Shown one piece after another: positions 27,594-36,663 of a stretch of 64,000 nt of DNA. The position numbers and the translations under genes were made by a program. How positions within the stretch are numbered: the first letter of the stretch is position 1; each line of letters opens with the position of its first letter. Under the pieces are notes generated by a model. It saw nothing but the letters and a program-made list of their open reading frames with translations. It did not search any database and had not been told where the DNA came from. Source of the DNA: Blastocatellia bacterium (GTDB lineage Bacteria; Acidobacteriota; Blastocatellia; HR10; J050); the NCBI GenBank assembly GCA_025054955.1, contig JANWZE010000133.1, forward strand, positions 33,771 through 97,770, written 5' to 3'.

Positions 27594-28924
27594 CTCAACA
27601 GCAGGCAACGACTCAACGACGATACACGCGCAAGAAAACCAAGCTTGCCTTGGTGCTCGCCGGGGGCGGCTTGACAGGAGCAACATACGAAATCGGCGCA
27701 TTGCAGGCATTAGATTATGCGTTCGGTGGTGATTTTTCCGTGACCGACTTCGATATCGTGATCGGCCTGAGCGCCGGCGCTTTTGTCGGGTCATTATTGG
27801 TCAACGGCGTGAAGCCGGCTGATATGTTCTTTGGTCTGCAACGGGAGAACCCCTTTATCCAGGTCATTGATCAGTTGGACATCTACTATCCAAACTATAC
27901 CGAAGCCATCTCCCGTTCATTGACGTTTCCTTGGAAGCTGTTGCGACACTGGATTCGTGATCTGCTCGGGCAGCAACCGATTGATTACTATAGCTACCTT
28001 GATTCATTCAACGAGCTGTTGCCCTCAGGCATCTTCGATAATCAACGGATCGAGGCCTATCTGCGACGTAATCTTAGCCCTGAAGAAGGGCGTACCAATG
28101 ATTTTCGCGAACTTGATAAAGAGTTGTTTATCGCTGCCACCGATTTGGACACCGGTGAGCGCGTTATCTTCGGCGACGAACAACATCGGACAACGCCGAT
28201 TTCACGAGCGGTGCAAGCTTCAACTGCTCTGCCATTATTCTACAAACCCGTCGTCATTGATGGACGCGAATACACAGACGGAGCGATCCGCAAATCGCTG
28301 CACATTGACGTAGCCCTCAAGCGAGGAGCCGACCTGGTTATTTGTATCAATCCTCTGGTGCCGTTCTACCATGACAAAAGTCGCAAGCCGATTCGTGTCC
28401 TCAGCGGACCCGGTGAGCACTTGAGCGAGAAGGGAATGGTCTCCATCGCTCATCAAGTCATGCGCATTCTGGTTCACTCGCGCATTAGCTCAGGCTTAGA
28501 GAAATATCGTCGCCAGTATCCTCACGCCGATATTTTGTTAATCGAGCCGCGCCGTGACGATGATCAGATGTTCTCTTATAAGCTGATGAACTATGCTGAT
28601 CGTCTCTCTATTGCCCGGCATGGTTATGAAGAAACCCTCGAAGCGTTACTCCGACGTTTCAATCATTTTGCCGGTCGCTTCCGCAAGCATGGGATTAGGT
28701 TGTCGCGGGCCCGTCTTCAAGTGGCACTAAATAGAATTCGACAAGTCCCCGACGATTCCTACGATCTGATCGAAAGGATCTTGTATCCGCAGCAGAAACA
28801 GCGTAAACCACTCAACCGATTGAACACGGTGTTAAATGCCCTGGAGCGCCATTTGGCGCAATTAACTGGTTCGCCGCCATCGAGCGAAGGCACTTCATCG
28901 GCCAAAGTCGAACGAGCGGCGTAG
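27581..28924 (+). CDS. Patatin-like phospholipase
   Basis: A 447-residue serine hydrolase with a Ser-Asp dyad. The oxyanion loop GGGLTGATYE and nucleophile elbow GLSAGAFVGS are near the N-terminus, and the acid lies in EYTDGAIRKS. Patatins release fatty acids from phospho- or galactolipids. A C-terminal part of about 150 residues is basic and helical. The start (AAAGGAGATCGGT then ATG) overlaps the acyltransferase gene end by 13 bp. A long repeat-rich intergenic region follows. Confidence 0.88.
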   Translation: MARLAQQQATTQRRYTRKKTKLALVLAGGGLTGATYEIGALQALDYAFGGDFSVTDFDIVIGLSAGAFVGSLLVNGVKPADMFFGLQRENPFIQVIDQLDIYYPNYTEAISRSLTFPWKLLRHWIRDLLGQQPIDYYSYLDSFNELLPSGIFDNQRIEAYLRRNLSPEEGRTNDFRELDKELFIAATDLDTGERVIFGDEQHRTTPISRAVQASTALPLFYKPVVIDGREYTDGAIRKSLHIDVALKRGADLVICINPLVPFYHDKSRKPIRVLSGPGEHLSEKGMVSIAHQVMRILVHSRISSGLEKYRRQYPHADILLIEPRRDDDQMFSYKLMNYADRLSIARHGYEETLEALLRRFNHFAGRFRKHGIRLSRARLQVALNRIRQVPDDSYDLIERILYPQQKQRKPLNRLNTVLNALERHLAQLTGSPPSSEGTSSAKVERAA

Positions 28925-29662
28925 TTTTTTGCGTTTACCTGACAGCGCCTAGAGCGGTTTGCGAATCAACCTACCCTGGGGCGCACACTTGCAGCGTGCA
29001 TGAGCCCGCAGACGGGCGCTCCCCGGGTAAAGGCAATGGAAAATCGCTGTAAGTGAACAAGCTGATGGAACACGGATGACACGGATTCGGCCGATCAACG
29101 CGGATCAATCGGCGAAAATCCGCCGCATCCGCCTCATCGGCGTTCTATCCAACTCCCCTGACTGAATGCCGTTCATGGAATACGGATGACACGGATTGGG
29201 CTGATCAACGCGGATCAATCCGTGAAAATCCCGCCGCATCCGCCTCATCGGCGTTCTATTCAACCCCACGAGCTTAGAGCGGTTTGTGAATGAGTTTACC
29301 CTGGGGAACGCACGGTTCCAGCATGCATTAGTCCGCAAGATGTGGGGCCCCAGCTAAACGCAACTGAAAATCGCTCTAAAGGCGCAGCGTGCGTTTGGAT
29401 GAGGATCGGAGCTTTCAACCTCAGCACCAGCACGATGAAGAAATTCACTTACGAGGCCTCGTGCGTCTGGACGATGACCAGACGCAGGCTCGGCTGGTTA
29501 TCATCTTGTGGATGTCTGTTGAGGCCGCTCTGCATATCGCTCGTTTCAAGACGCGGGCCTCAGCCTCGCTCAAGGAGAGCAGAAGCATTATGCTGAGAGC
29601 CAATTTCACAACGAGGCAATCGCCCGGTTTTTCGCAGGCTGAGCAGAGTTGCGAAACAGGTT
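28925..29662. other. Repeat-rich intergenic region
   Basis: No convincing gene. An outer pair of related segments (28951-29051 and 29276-29380, both opening AGAGCGGTTTG and closing near AAATCGCT) flanks an inner pair (29067-29156 and 29177-29267). A perfect 9-bp inverted repeat TGCGTCTGG/CCAGACGCA lies at 29462-29486. Open frames here are not supported by any family resemblance. Confidence 0.65.
29067..29267. repeat. Direct repeat pair, about 90 bp, offset 110 bp
   Basis: 29067-29156 and 29177-29267 are about 90% alike, both starting GGAA(C/T)ACGGATGACACGG and running through CGCGGATCAATC to CATCGGCGTTCTAT. They are nested within an outer, more diverged repeat pair (28951-29051 and 29276-29380). 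Confidence 0.85.
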
Positions 29663-29851
29663 CTAAGGAGCCGCGTCAGCAGCAGGCGTAGCTCGGCCGG
29701 CTGCCTTGAACTCTTGCGCTAATCGAACACGCTCTTCGCGGCTCTTGGCCTGGCTGAGCAGGTTCATGAATTGACGTTGTCGCTGCAGCCGCCGCTTTTT
29801 TTGACGGTGTCGTCGCTGTCGCAACTCAGCTTTGCGCGTTCCTTGTCCCAT
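29663..29851 (-). CDS. Small highly basic protein of unknown function
   Basis: A 62-residue protein starting MGQGTRKAELRQRRHRQKKR, very rich in Arg, Lys and Gln, with a short helical tail (SREERVRLAQEF). Small proteins with the GTRKAELRKRRHR opening occur in Acidobacteria and related phyla; nucleic-acid binding is plausible but unproven. There is no strong ribosome site near ATG 29851. The opening resembles conserved small ORFs, which is why I keep it. Confidence 0.6.
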   Translation of the reverse strand: MGQGTRKAELRQRRHRQKKRRLQRQRQFMNLLSQAKSREERVRLAQEFKAAGRATPAADAAP

Positions 29852-30283
29852 ACTGTTTTCGGATGCCTCAAATGGTCGTTTGATACAGAGCGGCTAATTA
29901 TACACATCGGCACGCCGTGCTCAACCTTGAAAAGCAGCGAGCCGTCATGCGGCGCCACAACAAAACACAGGGACAAGCGCCACCTCGCCTTGACCGAGTT
30001 GATGAGTTGAGCGCCATCCATCTTCTGCAATGAGGCATAAATTTTTGCTTGATCGCATTCATGGCCAACTGAAAAAATACGCCGATTTAGCTCGATTATG
30101 AGCCTTCTGGAAAGGAATTTTCTTAGGATGTTTGGTTGACGAATCAGGTCTCGGTCGCTACAATGCGCGCTTAGAAAATTTCAATTCAGCCCAAAAGCAC
30201 CGGGGCACAGTCTGGCCCTTTTTCCGTTGATGATGATGTTTGGGTAGTAGACTGTTGGTACAAGTAACCGATGTGGAGGGTGA
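29852..30283. other. Divergent intergenic region
   Basis: Apart from a clear promoter at 30136-30164 for the 3D-domain gene and a weak GC-rich stem followed by TTTTT near 30204-30224 in its leader, nothing recognisable is present. Confidence 0.5.
30136..30164 (+). promoter_or_regulatory. Sigma70-type promoter for the 3D-domain gene
   Basis: TTGACG (30136-30141), 17 bases, TACAAT (30159-30164). The leader of about 110 nt includes a short GGGC/GCCC stem followed by a T5 run, possibly an attenuator-like structure. Confidence 0.6.
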
Positions 30284-30826
30284 ATGTTCATGACATACCT
30301 GTATTACGGATTCATAGGACTGACGACAGGTTTTATGTTGGTAACAGCCATCATCTTGGGCGTATCGTCCGGCCCGTCGCTGGCGAGCGCTCAAATCATA
30401 GCAACGACGGAGCCATCAGCGCAGCAAACGGCGCCATCGCCGCTTTCTCAGGATGAGAGCGGCGCCGAGGTCGAAGAAGTTACATCAAATCCACCGGACA
30501 TCACGACCGACTCCGCAGGATCAGAAAAACAAACATTACATCACTTCATTGCTACAGCCTACTCCCTTCGAGGAACCACAGCCACTGGCATACGTGTCAA
30601 TCCAGGCAGCGTCGCTGCTGATCCTTCCATTTTGCCGATGGGTTCCGTGATTCGATTACATGCTGGACCCTACTCAGGCATTTATACCGTGCTCGACACC
30701 GGGGCGAAAGTCCGCGGAAAACGGTTAGATATTTGGTTGCCGAGTCAACGAGAAGCGATTCGCTTTGGCGTTCGCAAAGTAAAGGTGGAGATCATTCGCT
30801 ACGGTTGGAATCCGACCAAAAAGTAA
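30284..30826 (+). CDS. Exported 3D-domain protein (double-psi barrel)
   Basis: A 180-residue protein with an N-terminal hydrophobic signal or anchor (about 8-35), a Ser/Pro/Glu-rich linker and a 3D domain at about 85-175. This is the double-psi beta-barrel named for its three aspartates: IATAYSLRG, AADPSILPMG, YTVLDTGAKVRG, LDIWLPS. The domain occurs in MltA and in resuscitation-type cell-wall enzymes, so a lytic transglycosylase-like role at peptidoglycan is inferred. The ribosome site GGAGGGTGA precedes ATG 30284; a second ATG at 30290 is possible. Confidence 0.85.
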   Translation: MFMTYLYYGFIGLTTGFMLVTAIILGVSSGPSLASAQIIATTEPSAQQTAPSPLSQDESGAEVEEVTSNPPDITTDSAGSEKQTLHHFIATAYSLRGTTATGIRVNPGSVAADPSILPMGSVIRLHAGPYSGIYTVLDTGAKVRGKRLDIWLPSQREAIRFGVRKVKVEIIRYGWNPTKK

Positions 30827-30989
30827 TTGCGCCTGAGGCACAGACAGAGAAGTTTGTGCTTTGAAGTTATACCAATAGCTTCCGTGAAGGCCACGTTTTT
30901 TCTGGGGGCGTCGTTGAGCGGCGCCCGCCGAAGTTTGGTGCCTTGAACCGAGCCATCTGCGGCAGCGGTGACCGCGCACCAGAAGGTCG

Positions 30990-31171
30990 CCAGACGTGCA
31001 ACGTCTGGATGGGCGTCATCTCCAAATACTATCGCGCTTTCAACAGCGCCACCTCGTTCCCCCGTCGGCGCGTTCACGCTGTTCATTCGCTGGTCATGAA
31101 CGCGCACATCTCGGCGCGTCTGCAACGCGCCACTATTGTTTGAACTGCTGCTGGAGACGTTGCACGTCTGG
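30990..31171. repeat. Palindrome-bounded intergenic element, full copy
   Basis: The left boundary is a perfect palindrome with a 3-nt loop (CCAGACGT-GCA-ACGTCTGG, 30990-31008). The right boundary, 31155-31171, has the inverted form AGACGT-TGC-ACGTCTGG. Between them is a conserved segment containing GCGTCTGCAACGCGCCAC. Size and layout match 63323-63507. Confidence 0.8.
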
Positions 31172-31313
31172 CAACGTTGTCAGGGTCCGCTGGCGCAGCT
31201 CAGCAGAAACAAGCGTGGCATGAGTAATAACCACGGGGCGTTCTGCTCTTGCTGGCCGGTCACGCTGCTCACTCCGTCGGGCTACCAAGTAGCATGAGTC
31301 AAATGCCGAGTGA

Positions 31314-31361
31314 AGATTCCACATCCCCAGTTCAGATTCGACATCCCCCAGCTTAGATTCC
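31314..31361. repeat. Short tandem repeat, about 20-bp unit
   Basis: Three AGATTC(C/G) units at 31314, 31334 and 31355; the first two continue with ACATCCCC-AG. They lie 45 bp from the end of the NrdD-like gene. Confidence 0.65.
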
Positions 31362-31406
31362 GCCATGCTTTTTGGCTCCATGAGCGTGGTCTTTCCCTCA
31401 GCGGCA

Positions 31407-33506
31407 TTACTCTAGTTGCTCATTGAGGCGATACCGGTCACGCAATTGTGCCAACAAACCACGATTCCAAGCCGAGAGCGGGCTATAGTGATGTGTGCTG
31501 ATGGCCAATCCGTCTACGCGCGTCGCTTGGCAGTGTGCACAGTGATCGCGCAACCCGCGTGTGGGTTTACCGCAGGTGAGACAGAGGGTAAATTCTGGGG
31601 CGGTGAGGAAGCTGGCGCAATGTGTTTGGTAGAATGCGCGGGATACCAGAACAGCGAGGCGCTCGTGACTTTGAGCGCCATCAGACAACCATAACGGGGT
31701 TACGCCATTGTAGATCACGTTGTCGTGCATGAGACCTTCGATACGAATTCGCTCAAGTGCACTGACGCGCGCTGAGGGCAGCACCTTCAGGCCATCTGTG
31801 TAGTAAACATTACCCGTGCGCAAGTCTCCAGAAACGTAACTGGCTGCCAGCGTCGAAAACGCCGAGCGCATGTCATGTCGCGCCAAGCGGTGAGGCGTGG
31901 CCTCATCATCTGACTCGGCCAGGATAAAGCGGACTTTGTGTTTTGAACTGAGACGCTCCAGTTCACGCTTCATGTGGGCGATGATTTTTAAGGCAATATC
32001 GAGGCTCGCATCGGCCTCATGCAATCGTTGGCCGCTCAGGTAATACACCAGTTCGTCCATGCCCACCGGACAAATCATGAATGTCGTCCAGTTCAGCCGA
32101 AGAAAATTGGCGTCTGAGCGACGGACACTGAGCAGCGCCAGCGGCCCGCTTTCCCCCATGGCCATCAACCGCTCAAGAAACACACGTTTTTCCAGATGCG
32201 CTTGAGCGGCTATCTCCAGTGTCTGACTCAGTTTTTCCAGCACGTTGACCAATTGTCGGTCGGAGTGATACCCGATTCTCGGCAGATTGATGGCCACTGA
32301 CTGTAATGACGCTGTGCGCCAGTGCCACGAAGGCACGTCAGAAAATCCAGCTTCAAACGGGATACCAAAACGCAGTAGGAAACTCTGCGTGTCATCCCGA
32401 TCAAAGGCGATGCGGATGCCGCCTTTTTCAAGAGCTGCTTGACTCACCAGTTCGAGAAACTTCTTGTAGCCGGGCGATGTTGCAAAACGATCCGTGATAT
32501 GTAGAATCGGGCGCGGCGAGGTGAAGGGGCGTCCTGAGGCGTCGCCCGTCAGGTAGACCGAGAATAGCTCGTGAGCAAATTGCCTAGCGGTTTCCGTGTA
32601 GGCTCCATAGGGTTTACCTGTGTGGGCGCCGCCAGGACCAACGGCCGGTTGGTCGGCCAAATGGGCTGGCGCATCCCAATCCAGGTGGATGTTGCAAGCC
32701 ACTGTTTGTCCGCCACGCGCGATAGCCGGCGCTGAAAAGTCGAACACAAACGACTGCGCCAATTGTTGAATCGTCTGCTGAGAGGCGTTTTCTATGAATG
32801 GCGCCAAGGCAAAATTAACACTGTCCCACACAATCGGGCCGCTCAGGTATCCCTGCAACGCAGCAGTGAATTTGACCAGATGGGCGATGAGCACCTCAGC
32901 GTGTCGGGCCGGACGCGCCGAAGAAAAATTGTGCGGCAATGGAATGCCATGCTGCTTGATGTAATCAATCGAACTGACCAAGTGATATGGGCGATCAACC
33001 GAGCCAAGGTTCTGAATATAAATCTCGCCGGACAGATGCGCATTGGCGACTTTCTCTGAAAAGACCGACAGAATGGCGTATTCACGCTTGATGGCTTCGG
33101 CCAGAGCGAGGCTTGTACCTTCAGGGCCGTGGCCACGCATGAGCGCTTCGGGCGCCGACTGACAAATGATGCGTTCAGCATCATACAAAGGCACGCCCAG
33201 ACGAGCATGCGCGCGATGCGCTCCTTCAAGCCCATATTCGATCAACTTCACGTTGACCAATTCACGAATCAACGATGAACTCAGCGCACGAATGCCGGAC
33301 TGAGCAATCAGTTGCTTAATCTCCAAGCTGATTTTGGCTGCCACATCAACCTGCACTCCGGCTTCGCGCACTAGGGCGTCAATGATCCGCTGAGGATCAA
33401 ACCGTACGACATCCTCATCAGAACTACGGACAAGCAACTCCGCTTCGGGATTACGAAGCAGCTCGTCCTCGGTCCCTTTGGCTGCTTGTTTATTGATCTC
33501 GGCCAT
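31407..33506 (-). CDS. NrdD-like protein with ATP cone, apparently lacking the glycyl-radical site
   Basis: A 699-residue relative of class III anaerobic ribonucleotide reductase. An ATP-cone lies near residues 20-105 (VVRFDPQRIIDALVREAG). The catalytic barrel follows, including IYIQNLGS, SFVFDFSAP, CNIHLDW, LQSVAINLPRIGY and IMSP-like ICPVGMDEL, and a zinc ribbon CLTCG...CAHC sits near 642-659. In canonical NrdD the C-terminal loop RVxGYxxP carries the radical glycine; here it reads ISTHHYSPLSAWNRG, with His where Gly is expected. The segment before LQSVAINLP is TAS, where I expect Cys-containing or Gly-Asn variants. No nrdG activase is nearby. The frame extends to ATG 33647; neither start has a clear ribosome site. 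Confidence 0.78.
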   Translation of the reverse strand: MAEINKQAAKGTEDELLRNPEAELLVRSSDEDVVRFDPQRIIDALVREAGVQVDVAAKISLEIKQLIAQSGIRALSSSLIRELVNVKLIEYGLEGAHRAHARLGVPLYDAERIICQSAPEALMRGHGPEGTSLALAEAIKREYAILSVFSEKVANAHLSGEIYIQNLGSVDRPYHLVSSIDYIKQHGIPLPHNFSSARPARHAEVLIAHLVKFTAALQGYLSGPIVWDSVNFALAPFIENASQQTIQQLAQSFVFDFSAPAIARGGQTVACNIHLDWDAPAHLADQPAVGPGGAHTGKPYGAYTETARQFAHELFSVYLTGDASGRPFTSPRPILHITDRFATSPGYKKFLELVSQAALEKGGIRIAFDRDDTQSFLLRFGIPFEAGFSDVPSWHWRTASLQSVAINLPRIGYHSDRQLVNVLEKLSQTLEIAAQAHLEKRVFLERLMAMGESGPLALLSVRRSDANFLRLNWTTFMICPVGMDELVYYLSGQRLHEADASLDIALKIIAHMKRELERLSSKHKVRFILAESDDEATPHRLARHDMRSAFSTLAASYVSGDLRTGNVYYTDGLKVLPSARVSALERIRIEGLMHDNVIYNGVTPLWLSDGAQSHERLAVLVSRAFYQTHCASFLTAPEFTLCLTCGKPTRGLRDHCAHCQATRVDGLAISTHHYSPLSAWNRGLLAQLRDRYRLNEQLE

Positions 33507-33825
33507 AGCTTGTGATGGGCGATACCCTAACGCAAAAGCCTTGCCTGCCGCAAGTTCTGTAGCAACATGACTGTCCGAAATTGAACGCTGGAAGCCACCA
33601 CGGCAGATAATCTGGCGAAATCGCCGCGCCGTTTCTGTGCGCGGCATCTGAGCGGACGATGACTATGGATATGGCGCGGCGTTGGCGAGCACGAGCGTAC
33701 ATACTCAGTGGTCGGTCACGCTGTCGGGGATCATCGAGCCATGATTTGTTACTATAACTACAGAGCAAACTACTTTGTAATGCAAAGAACTTGACGTAAA
33801 TCGGAATTGATTGTAAATTACCGTC
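33507..33825. other. Divergent regulatory region
   Basis: Between the NrdD-like gene and the membrane/regulator pair. It could include 47 further codons of the NrdD-like gene if ATG 33647 is used. The right end holds an inverted repeat and a promoter. Confidence 0.5.
33773..33819 (+). promoter_or_regulatory. Promoter with adjacent inverted repeat; leaderless start predicted
   Basis: TTGACG (33791-33796), 17 bases, TAAATT (33814-33819). The expected transcription start, about 7 bases on, coincides with the GTG start at 33826, so a leaderless mRNA is predicted. CTTTG-N5-CAAAG (33773-33787) abuts the -35 box and could be the operator of the winged-helix regulator encoded downstream. Confidence 0.5.
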
Positions 33826-34440
33826 GTGCCAGTTATTCGTACAACTGAGCGGAACCCGTCGGAGCCCGCAGCGTTGCACGCCCAGGCTATTGACAACCTG
33901 CGATTCATTCGAGAGACGATAGAAGGGGCCTGTGCGCTGACGGCTGTTCCTGGCTGGGGTGGCGTCGCCATGGGAATCACGGCTTTGGTCGCCTCGGTCA
34001 TTGCTTCGTTTCAGGAACATCCTGCTGATTGGTTGGTCGTCTGGATGATTGAGGCAATGGTCGCCGTGTTGATCGGTACGTGGGCGATGTGGCGTAAGGC
34101 TCGTCATATTGAGCGCCCGTTCCTCTCGGCGCCGTTGCGCAAGTTTATCTTCAGCTTATCACCGCCGTTGGTAGCCGGCGCTTTGTTGACGGTGGCTTTG
34201 TTCCGTTCTGGTCGTACCGATCTGTTGCCAGGAGTCTGGCTGCTGTTGTATGGCGCAGGCGTGATGACGGGCGGCGCATTCTCTGTGAAAGTTGTGCCGC
34301 TGATGGGATTGTGCATCATGGTTGTTGGGACGCTCGCGCTTTTCAGTCCGGCCTCCTGGGGCAATGGGTTCATGGCTGTCGGGTTTGGCCTTGTTCAGAT
34401 TGTTTTCGGCGTGATCATCGCCAGGAGGTATGGTGGCTAG
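33826..34440 (+). CDS. Polytopic membrane protein of unknown function
   Basis: A 204-residue protein. After a short soluble N-terminus (HAQAIDNLRFIRETIEGA) come about five to six hydrophobic segments, among them GGVAMGITALVASVIASF, WLVVWMIEAMVAVLIG and VWLLLYGAGVMTGG. I recognise no named family; similar proteins paired with a small winged-helix regulator occur in Acidobacteria. The GTG start at 33826 sits where transcription should begin. Its end overlaps the regulator start by 11 bp, so the two are translationally coupled; a membrane sensor or target of the regulator is the simplest reading. Confidence 0.72.
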   Translation: MPVIRTTERNPSEPAALHAQAIDNLRFIRETIEGACALTAVPGWGGVAMGITALVASVIASFQEHPADWLVVWMIEAMVAVLIGTWAMWRKARHIERPFLSAPLRKFIFSLSPPLVAGALLTVALFRSGRTDLLPGVWLLLYGAGVMTGGAFSVKVVPLMGLCIMVVGTLALFSPASWGNGFMAVGFGLVQIVFGVIIARRYGG

Positions 34441-34822
34441 ACGACAAGCTATTTCTGAGAAAGTTTCCACAAAGGCGGGCGCAGCCCGGCGTACCCTGCG
34501 GAGCATTCGCGGGTTTGCTGATGAGAGCCGCATGGCTGATTTTGATCGCTTGATTCACGAGCGCACTCGGTTGGCGATCATTAGCACACTGGCTGTGAAC
34601 GATTCACTCAGTTTCAATGAGTTAAAACAGTTGATACGCACGACGGATGGCAATTTGAGCGTTCATGCGCGTAAACTGGAAGAGGCTGGCTACATTGCTT
34701 GTGTCAAGTCGTTTGAAGGACGAATACCGAAGACCGAGTATCGTCTGACACCGGCTGGACGGCAGGCGCTGGAGCGTTATCTGAATCACATGGAGGCTAT
34801 TATTAAGGCCGCGCGAGGATAG
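34430..34822 (+). CDS. Winged-helix transcriptional regulator (MarR/PadR-like, HTH_27)
   Basis: A 130-residue DNA-binding protein. The winged helix spans about 35-115: IISTLAVNDSLSFNELKQLI, recognition-helix region DGNLSVHARKLEEAGY and wing GRIPKTEYRLTPAGRQAL. This layout is the HTH_27 group, one-domain regulators usually cotranscribed with a membrane protein. The ribosome site AGGAGG (34423-34428) is only one base from ATG 34430; GTG 34433 would have better spacing. It likely controls its own operon through the inverted repeat at 33773-33787. Confidence 0.85.
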   Translation: MVARRQAISEKVSTKAGAARRTLRSIRGFADESRMADFDRLIHERTRLAIISTLAVNDSLSFNELKQLIRTTDGNLSVHARKLEEAGYIACVKSFEGRIPKTEYRLTPAGRQALERYLNHMEAIIKAARG

Positions 34823-34844
34823 ATCATTTTTGTCGGAGTGCTTC

Positions 34845-35348
34845 ATGAAAGGTCGCAATATGGTCGCATCAGTTGGCATTGGTGAGCAGTCCATGACACG
34901 GTTCAAGGTTCAACACAGGGCAATCTACGTGCAGACTCACGAGCGCTTTCAATTCGTTGACTTGACGGACGTGATTGCTGACATTGTGCGCCAGTCGCGT
35001 GTGCAAAACGGCTGGGTCAATGTTCAAACACGACACACGACGACGGCGATTGTCGTCAATGAGCATGAACCGCTCTTACTGGAGGATATGAAAAAAATGC
35101 TGGAACGGATGGCGCCGCAGGACGGCATTTATCAACACGACGATTTTGACGTCCGAACTGTCAACATGGGTCCTGATGAACCGGCCAATGGTCATGCTCA
35201 CTGCAAAGCGATCTTGTTGGGCGCTTCCGAAACCTTGAACATTGTTGATGGAGAGTTAGGCCTTGGTCGCTGGCAACGCATTTTCTTAATTGAGTTAGAC
35301 CAAGCCAAAGAGCGCACCGTGTCTGTGATGATTATGGGAGAAACTTGA
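34845..35348 (+). CDS. YjbQ/UPF0047 family protein
   Basis: A 167-residue member of the UPF0047 (YjbQ) family, compact beta-sandwich proteins annotated as secondary thiamine-phosphate synthases from in vitro activity. Diagnostic blocks are VQTRHTTTAIVVNEHEP, ANGHAHCKAILLGAS with the metal-like His pair, and GRWQRIFLIELDQ. ATG 34845 has CGGAG upstream; the frame opens at a TTG 15 bp earlier. It follows the regulator by 22 bp and may be part of that operon. Confidence 0.85.
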   Translation: MKGRNMVASVGIGEQSMTRFKVQHRAIYVQTHERFQFVDLTDVIADIVRQSRVQNGWVNVQTRHTTTAIVVNEHEPLLLEDMKKMLERMAPQDGIYQHDDFDVRTVNMGPDEPANGHAHCKAILLGASETLNIVDGELGLGRWQRIFLIELDQAKERTVSVMIMGET

Positions 35349-35782
35349 AGGTATGGTGATGGTTTGACGGTGAAACTGGATTGAGGCTCGCTGGCTCGAC
35401 TGTGAGCAAACTCTTGAGCACATGGAATCGCCGGCGAGTTGGCGCGTTGCCCGCACTCCCAGTTGGTAGTTAAGGGCGCTGTTGAAGCATCATGCTCCAA
35501 CATGTGTGCGCATGTGTGAGCACGTGAGCGTGTACCTGTATGGATGAAATCCTGTGTATGAAGCTTCGGGATGGGCTTCCTGAAGTTGAATCGCTGACGG
35601 TTGATGATGATCTGGTCGTATGCGCCGATTGTCACCCTCGAATGAAGTTGGTGGCGAGAGGGGCAGAGGGCGCAGGTTTCCGCGCTGGAGCCTTTCTTCT
35701 GATGAATATCTCGTGATCGTTGAGTGGCACATCATTGAATGAAGGCTCGGCGCGGTGATTTTTCGACGGAGGACACACTTCG
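35349..35782. other. Intergenic region, nothing recognised
   Basis: A GT-rich stretch around 35508-35545 (alternating TGTG and CATG) is the only visible oddity. I see no gene, tRNA or terminator. Confidence 0.5.
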
Positions 35783-36658
35783 ATGATTGGGCGGATTTTT
35801 AACCAAAAGGTTCGGTGGATATGCGGAGGCGTGACGGTTGTGGTCGCGGTGGTCGTTGTGCTGTTTTATGCTCCAATGGGCGCCTGGGCCGAACGCATGC
35901 TAGAGCTGTTTCGCATCAAGCAGGTCTCAGTTGTTGCTGTTGACATGGAAGGGCTGGAAGGGCAAGCGGAGCGACTCGTGCGATTGCTCGCGGATGATGT
36001 GATGATTACCAGAGAACCGGAGAAGCGGATTGAAGTGACCAGTATAGAGCAGGCCCGTGAGTTGGCTGGATTTCACGTTCGGTCGTTTGGCGAACGAGCG
36101 TCTGTTGCGCGGATGTGGATACAGAGTGGCATCGCCTGTCAGATGACCATCAATGTGTCCAAAGTAGAGGATGTGCTGGCTGAACTGGGCCGCGCCGATA
36201 TTCAATTGCCCGCGTCGCTGAAGAGCGCAACGGTCGCCATTGATGTTCCAAAGAGTGTCATCGCTCGATACGAACTAGACAGCAGCGCCGATCCGTGGGA
36301 TGGCTCGTTCATGTTCTACCAGAGCCCGACGCCGACGGTTGTAATTCCACAGGAATTGAATCTCTCTGAGATCGCCGCGGCCGGCTTGCAATTGGCCGGC
36401 TGGTCCGCTGAGCAGGCGCGCGCGTTCAGCCAGACCATTGATTGGACGTCAACGCTCGTCGTGCCGATTCCTGCTCGTGTAACATCTCACGAAACGGTTG
36501 ATGTTGATGGGGTGAAAGGAACGCTGATAACGGAAAGCCGTTCGGGGCAGCGGCCATCAAAGTTTTTACTATTGTGGGTCAGGCAGGGGATCATTTATGC
36601 GCTGGCCGGTTATGGTGAGCCGGCTGAGGCGCTCTCCCTGGCAGAAATGTTGGAATAA
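35783..36658 (+). CDS. Membrane-anchored protein of unknown function, in ABC exporter operon
   Basis: A 291-residue protein with one N-terminal membrane helix (about 11-31, WICGGVTVVVAVVVVLFYA) and a periplasmic domain. There is no family I can name with certainty; the C-terminal half (VDVDGVKGTLITESRSG, then FLLLWVRQGIIYALAGYG) resembles the sigma-regulator/DUF4367-type sensor domains that test envelope state. The start follows CGGAGGACACACTTCG. The ABC ATPase gene begins 5 bp after its stop, so it is probably an accessory or sensor for that transporter. Confidence 0.65.
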   Translation: MIGRIFNQKVRWICGGVTVVVAVVVVLFYAPMGAWAERMLELFRIKQVSVVAVDMEGLEGQAERLVRLLADDVMITREPEKRIEVTSIEQARELAGFHVRSFGERASVARMWIQSGIACQMTINVSKVEDVLAELGRADIQLPASLKSATVAIDVPKSVIARYELDSSADPWDGSFMFYQSPTPTVVIPQELNLSEIAAAGLQLAGWSAEQARAFSQTIDWTSTLVVPIPARVTSHETVDVDGVKGTLITESRSGQRPSKFLLLWVRQGIIYALAGYGEPAEALSLAEMLE

Positions 36659-36663
36659 GCGTC

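Noticed and set aside
29342..29691. Open frames in the repeat-rich region after the patatin gene
   Set aside because: No family resemblance, no ribosome site and the region is made of repeats and an inverted repeat.
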